Source of the DNA: Takakia lepidozioides
Lineage: Eukaryota > Streptophyta > Takakiopsida > Takakiales > Takakiaceae
Length of the DNA: 64,000 nucleotides
Assembly (NCBI GenBank): GCA_030704615.1
Contig: CM060731.1
Coordinates: forward strand, 51,274,001 to 51,338,000
Direction of reading: 5' to 3'
In this document: in pieces, positions 60,271 through 64,000 of the stretch
Numbering within the stretch: position 1 is the stretch's first letter
Layout of the letters: each line of letters opens with the position of its first letter
Made by a program: the position numbers and the translations under genes
Notes under the pieces: model-generated
Told to the model about the DNA's origin: nothing
The model's input: the letters and a program-made list of their open reading frames with translations, nothing else
Database searches by the model: none

Positions 60271-61207
60271 GAATGCGCATGTTGAGAGGGAGGGGTATGT
60301 GGGGGCTAAGGGACGTAGGGGGTCCGGAGGGTGTGCATGGCAGGGGAGTAGGTGAAGGTGGCTTGGGCGTAGGTTGATAGCCAAGGATGCTTGCTTTGGC
60401 TTGAAGGGTTGCGGTGATGATGTTTTTAGAGAGAAATGGGAATTTGGTAGAGATAATGTTCACAGCTTGTGGGGTGTCGGTAATGTGTTCCAGATGTGCA
60501 CCCAGTATTTGATGAACATCTCCTGGTTTAGTTTGTAGTAGGTGGAGGGATTCTTGAAGGTTATATAAATAGTGTGGTGGTGCTAGGTATTCATGGGGCT
60601 GTGCATGTAGTTTTTGCAGTTGTTGTAGGAGCAAGCGTACATGCGTGTCTGGGTGGGTCTCAAAATAGTCATTGCATATAGAGGGGATCGGGGATACGGT
60701 GATGATTAGCGAGAAGAGGATATGTTGCATAGGGTATGCATGGAGTTTATGGGTGACTTTCACTAGTGATGGGTTGTGGCAGGCTGATATACCGAAGGTG
60801 GCTATTGGGTAGGTAGGTTTCCGGTTATTGGTGGGTGGGTTAAAAAAGAATGGAAAGAAGTGCGTGCTGAGGTGCTGGTATGAGGGGGTGAGTGAGACTG
60901 TTTCTGGTTGGAAGTATAAGTTATATCTTTTTTGGTGATCTTTGGGAAGTTTGTTTATGATACTGGCAATGGTAGAGGGGCCTGGATTGGGGTGTATGTC
61001 ACCACAACGGAGGAGTGTAAGCATTTCACATGCCCGTTTGTATTTTGTAAAATGGGATGGTGGGTGATGGAGGGAGTGCTTGGATGGTAGTTGGTGGTGG
61101 TACCGTCCATGTGGGCACTGGGTTATGAGGTAGATAACATGGGGTGGGGGGGGGGGGGGTGGGGGTGTATGGGATGTGGGTGTTATAATGATGTGTAGTG
61201 ATGTCAT
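60260..61207 (-). pseudogene. LINE N-terminal region with 2A-like motif
   Basis: A 315-codon open frame begins with a Pro run and contains MLTLLRCGDIHPNPGP at about residues 62-77 (60,977-61,025). This is the D-(V/I)-x-x-NPG-P pattern of 2A ribosome-skipping peptides, with His instead of the usual Glu. 2A-like motifs occur near the N-terminus of several LINE ORFs. The rest has no recognised domain. The frame ends within a few codons of the APE start, which lies in a neighbouring frame. Confidence 0.6.
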
Positions 61208-62043
61208 AGTGAGTGCGGGTGGAGCTGGTGGTTTGGGCGTGTATGGGGGATTTTATGATGTGGAAATGTGTGTGTAGACAAGCCAGGTGGTCCAGGAAAT
61301 GGATAGGTAAGGAAGTATGTTTTAGATAGGGGGAGAGGGGGGGTAGGTGAGGTGGTCGTGTGGGTGGGTGGGTTTAGTTACAGGCCTGAGTGGAGTGATA
61401 TCTAGCCGGGTAGAATGACGACTATGGGTCGCAATGTTGTGATTGGGAGGATTTGGGTTGGAGGAGGACACGTGATATTGTCGTTTTTCCACTTGGCAAT
61501 GTTGTGTTGAATGATTATGTGGGGTAGTAAGTGGGCTAATGAGGGTTGTGTTGCTGTAAACGGAGTATTGCGGGACGCGAGGATTGAACGGGGGAGTTTG
61601 AGTGTAGGGTGTATTGGCGTAACAATACGTTAGAAGGTAAGTCATACAGGGGCCTTTAGTGTGGGAACGGGATATATTTAATAGTGGCGATGGGCTGGGG
61701 TTGGGGATTAAGTGAAGAGGTTGGATGATAAAATGTATGGGTTTGGGGGGTATATATATAAATGAGGCTATAAGGTGATTGGACAAGGTACATGAATGGA
61801 TGGTCTCGGGCATGGACGTGGATGAGGAAACTAGTGGATGAATGAAGTGGCGGTTAGGCGTTACGAGAGTTCGTGCGCTGGGGGGTTTGATATTGAGTGG
61901 GGGTACGTGACGTGTTTGGGTTACAGTGGGGGCAATTGGTGATGGGATGTAGTTGATAGTAGATGGATGATATGCCTCCGAAGGGAGGCGAGTAACGTAG
62001 TGACAGCAATAGATTTTGTAAAAATCATTGTATGAAAACATAG

Positions 62044-62459
62044 AGTAAAGATCATGGTGTAGAATTGTTTGAAGTGAGAACAGATCCTGGTGTAAAATCA
62101 TGGTGTAAAGATCATGGTGTAGAATTGTTGGCAACATACAGAACCAGTGTATCCGAGTAGCTTGTGGAAAATAGAGTGGGTAGCAATAAAATGAGGTATC
62201 ATTTTCCCAAGATATCATTTTTCCAAGGTAACATTTTCCCCAGATATGTAACATTTTCTCAAGGTAACATTTTCCCAAGGTAGCAATTTCCCAAGGGAGC
62301 CAGTAGTTCCGAGTATCTTATAAAGAAGAGTGGGAACGTACTGAGTGGCAACCGTTCGAGTTAGAGTGGTACAGTGAGGTAGCATTTTCCCAAGGGAACC
62401 AGTAGCTCCAAAAATCTTGTAAAAGAAAGTGAGAATGTACTGAGTGGCAATCGTTCAAG
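62044..62459. repeat. Tandem repeats at the LINE 5' side
   Basis: Three kinds of unit are seen on the plus strand. GTAAAGATCATGGTGTAGAA occurs near 62,044 and 62,105. About six AACATTTTCCCAAGGTA-like units lie between 62,193 and 62,300. A longer 82-base unit at 62,279 recurs at 62,378 (99-base period, about 85 percent alike by eye). They lie upstream of the LINE coding region and may be promoter repeats. Confidence 0.8.
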
Positions 62460-64000
62460 AAATAGCCTGTAAGAGCACTTTGGGGGTTAGAGCAAGAATT
62501 ATGGTACAAAACATATGAAGATATAACAGTACATGGGGAAAAATGAGGCAAGAAGATCACAGTGTACAACATGAATAGCAGGAGCATGTGCATCTGAGTT
62601 AGTAAGATGTAGATAAACAGTAGGGGTGACGACAAGGAACGAGGCCTTGTCATATAGATGGGAAGAGAGGTACATGCTGGTCAGACATTGTTTGGTGTTG
62701 GTGTAAAAGCAGGTACGACTATGAGAGCATAGAACTATTATGTGGGAGGGCCAGGCATAATAGGGCAGGGGCAGGCCTGCTTTGATAGAGCCATGAGACC
62801 ATTTACATTGGGTCTGATTTAAAGCGGGCTTGGCAAGCAGCAGATGCATGGTAAGAGTCCTTAGCTTTGGAAAGGAATCATGCAGCATACAGTATGGCAG
62901 CACTAGTAAGGGAGAAATAGATAAGTCGAGGTGGTGACCTGTGCTGAGACTAAGCTCAGGCGGATATAAATTGAGAGGTCTTGTACTTGGATAAGTAAAT
63001 TGTGTTACCATGGGCGGTGGTTGACATGGGGAAGTCTGTTGAGATTGCTGGTCTTGAGCAGCAGAGTGCCTTTGGGGTTTGTGTGGCTGAGCCTGCTGGA
63101 CAGTGGGTTGCCACTTAAAGTTGGGAGGCCATCTGGGACATAACAACTGTACATCAGAGAGTAATGACAATACATTGTATGCAATGTGAAGTATTTTTAT
63201 CAAGGAGGAGGGGAGTAGCCAAGACTGGGGAGAGGGGTGAGTGTGCTCCCTGAGAGTAAAGGGACATTGAGATGATTGGGGACAAAGGTGGAGCCGCCAC
63301 TGCTGCCACTGCCAGGGCTCCAGAGTGTTCTTACTGGCAGCTGCATTCCTGATGCTGGTGTGCTGGTGCTGCGGATGCATTGAGGCACGGGCAGGGACGG
63401 TAATCCAGCGGGAAGACATGCGAGTGGAGGGAGTGGGCGAGCTGGAAAGGTTGAGAGGCCAGCAGTTAGGGGTGCTCGAGCATGGGAGTAGCTTTTGAAG
63501 TCCCAAACATAAGCCAGAGCGCTGTTTGCTGCGACAGCAGGGCTCTTCATAGAGCAAGAATACTCGGACTGTTGTCTCGCATGAGCTGTGCTATGGAGCC
63601 TTTGCAGCAGTAAGTTATTGACGGCTGCAATCCGGTCATGTTTCCTGAAGCACTTGACATGCTTCACTGATGGGATATGCCGAAGGTTGAGATCAAGGTG
63701 GAGAGGGTTGACGTCAAAATGAGAGGAGGCAAAAAGGCTTGCTTTGTGCTTGGAGTGAATACAACCACTAACAGCAGCATTGCATCTGAGGGAGCGGGGG
63801 TGGAGTCTCATCAACTGCCCATGTCGGAGCACCGGGGTGATAAAGTTGGCAGTTGCAGCTTGACGTGTATCGTTCATGCTCGCACAGTTGGCATACATAT
63901 CTGCAGGGGCAGTCTCCAGGACGACATCTGTAGCAATTCCAGCTTTGACATGGCCATCCAACCTGGCCTGCTGCTTCTGCCGTGGAGGCAGGGGTAATTC
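62460..64000. other. No gene recognised
   Basis: Long minus-strand open frames (for example 62,499-63,557 and 63,200-63,961) have low-complexity, His/Pro/Ser-rich composition and no domain. I do not call them. The region may be the LINE 5' leader or unrelated DNA. Confidence 0.35.

Larger units (their letters stand above)
54885..62030 (-). mobile_element. Dual-endonuclease LINE with chromodomain, RT deleted
   Basis: Minus-strand domain order: N-terminal region with a 2A-like NPGP (60.98 kb), AP-type endonuclease (60.27-59.5 kb), pre-RT linker, deletion point (about 58.57 kb), post-RT thumb (GLPTSTPNAL), chromodomain (57.68-57.52 kb), RNase H (56.34-55.96 kb), CCHC knuckle (55.59 kb) and R2-type restriction-like endonuclease (to about 55.0 kb). 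The element ends at an (AT)n tract. Several frameshifts and a few stops separate the open pieces. The presence of both APE and RLE endonucleases with RNase H is the hallmark of Dualen, described from Chlamydomonas. The chromodomain is not part of the Dualen description I know. The sense strand is strikingly rich in C and A. The 5' boundary is uncertain. Confidence 0.8.

Noticed and set aside
61322-62278. 318-codon minus-strand frame as LINE ORF1
   Set aside because: Its first part is made of the tandem repeats and the rest is C/A-biased low complexity. No RRM, zinc knuckle or coiled coil is visible.
62499-63961. Overlapping long minus-strand frames as genes
   Set aside because: Pro/Ser/His/Leu-rich translations without domains. 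Frames of this length are expected in such skewed DNA.

Overview
This window is nuclear DNA from a eukaryote of the green lineage. The best fit is a streptophyte, either a charophyte alga such as Chara or an early-diverging land plant. The one clearly recognisable host gene is a spliced FPA-like RNA-binding protein with plant-type domain order (three RRMs, SPOC, Gln-rich tail). Around it lies a dense graveyard of transposable elements typical of large plant or charophyte genomes: three Ty3/gypsy, two Ty1/copia, two LINE fragments, two CACTA fragments, a hAT and a MULE. There are no bacterial-type operons or Shine-Dalgarno sites. Splice sites are GT/AG. The species assignment is inference.

Layout. 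1-3.9 kb (-): 3' part of a Ty3/gypsy element whose pol carries a cytosine-5 DNA methyltransferase between reverse transcriptase and integrase, and a PHD finger at the integrase C-terminus. 3.9-10 kb: a MULE-like transposase with a SWIM finger, set among short ACCTTCG/CGAAGGT palindromes. 10.2-10.9 kb (-): an unrecognised coiled-coil ORF. 11.2-14.3 kb: a CACTA tnp2 fragment, a LINE reverse transcriptase and a copia pol fragment lying end to end. 15.3-21.2 kb (+): FPA-like gene. 23.4-30.4 kb: a plus-strand gypsy integrase split by a minus-strand gypsy gag-protease segment. 34.2 kb: an orphan exon resembling ATP23. 36.5-38.5 kb (+) and 39.7-41.1 kb (-): two unrecognised spliced genes or element ORFs. 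43.3-47.5 kb (-): a broken hAT. 48.0-48.8 kb: a roughly 50-bp-period array of GCGACCGCC...GGCGGTCGC palindromes. 49.0-50.8 kb: the 3' end of a copia element with its PPT and LTR start. 52.3-54.8 kb (+): CACTA transposase. 54.9-62 kb (-): a LINE with an unusual domain set.

The two most interesting objects are retroelements that carry chromatin or DNA-modification modules. The gypsy element has a methyltransferase with motifs III, IV, VI, VIII, IX and X plus a histone-reading PHD finger. The LINE shows, in order, a 2A-like motif, an AP-type endonuclease, a pre-RT linker, an internal deletion where the RT should be, a chromodomain, RNase H, a CCHC knuckle and an R2-type restriction-like endonuclease. 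This resembles the dual-endonuclease Dualen type known from Chlamydomonas, with a chromodomain added. Almost all the elements are decayed, and many reading frames are open except for single TAG or TGA codons at Gln or Trp positions.
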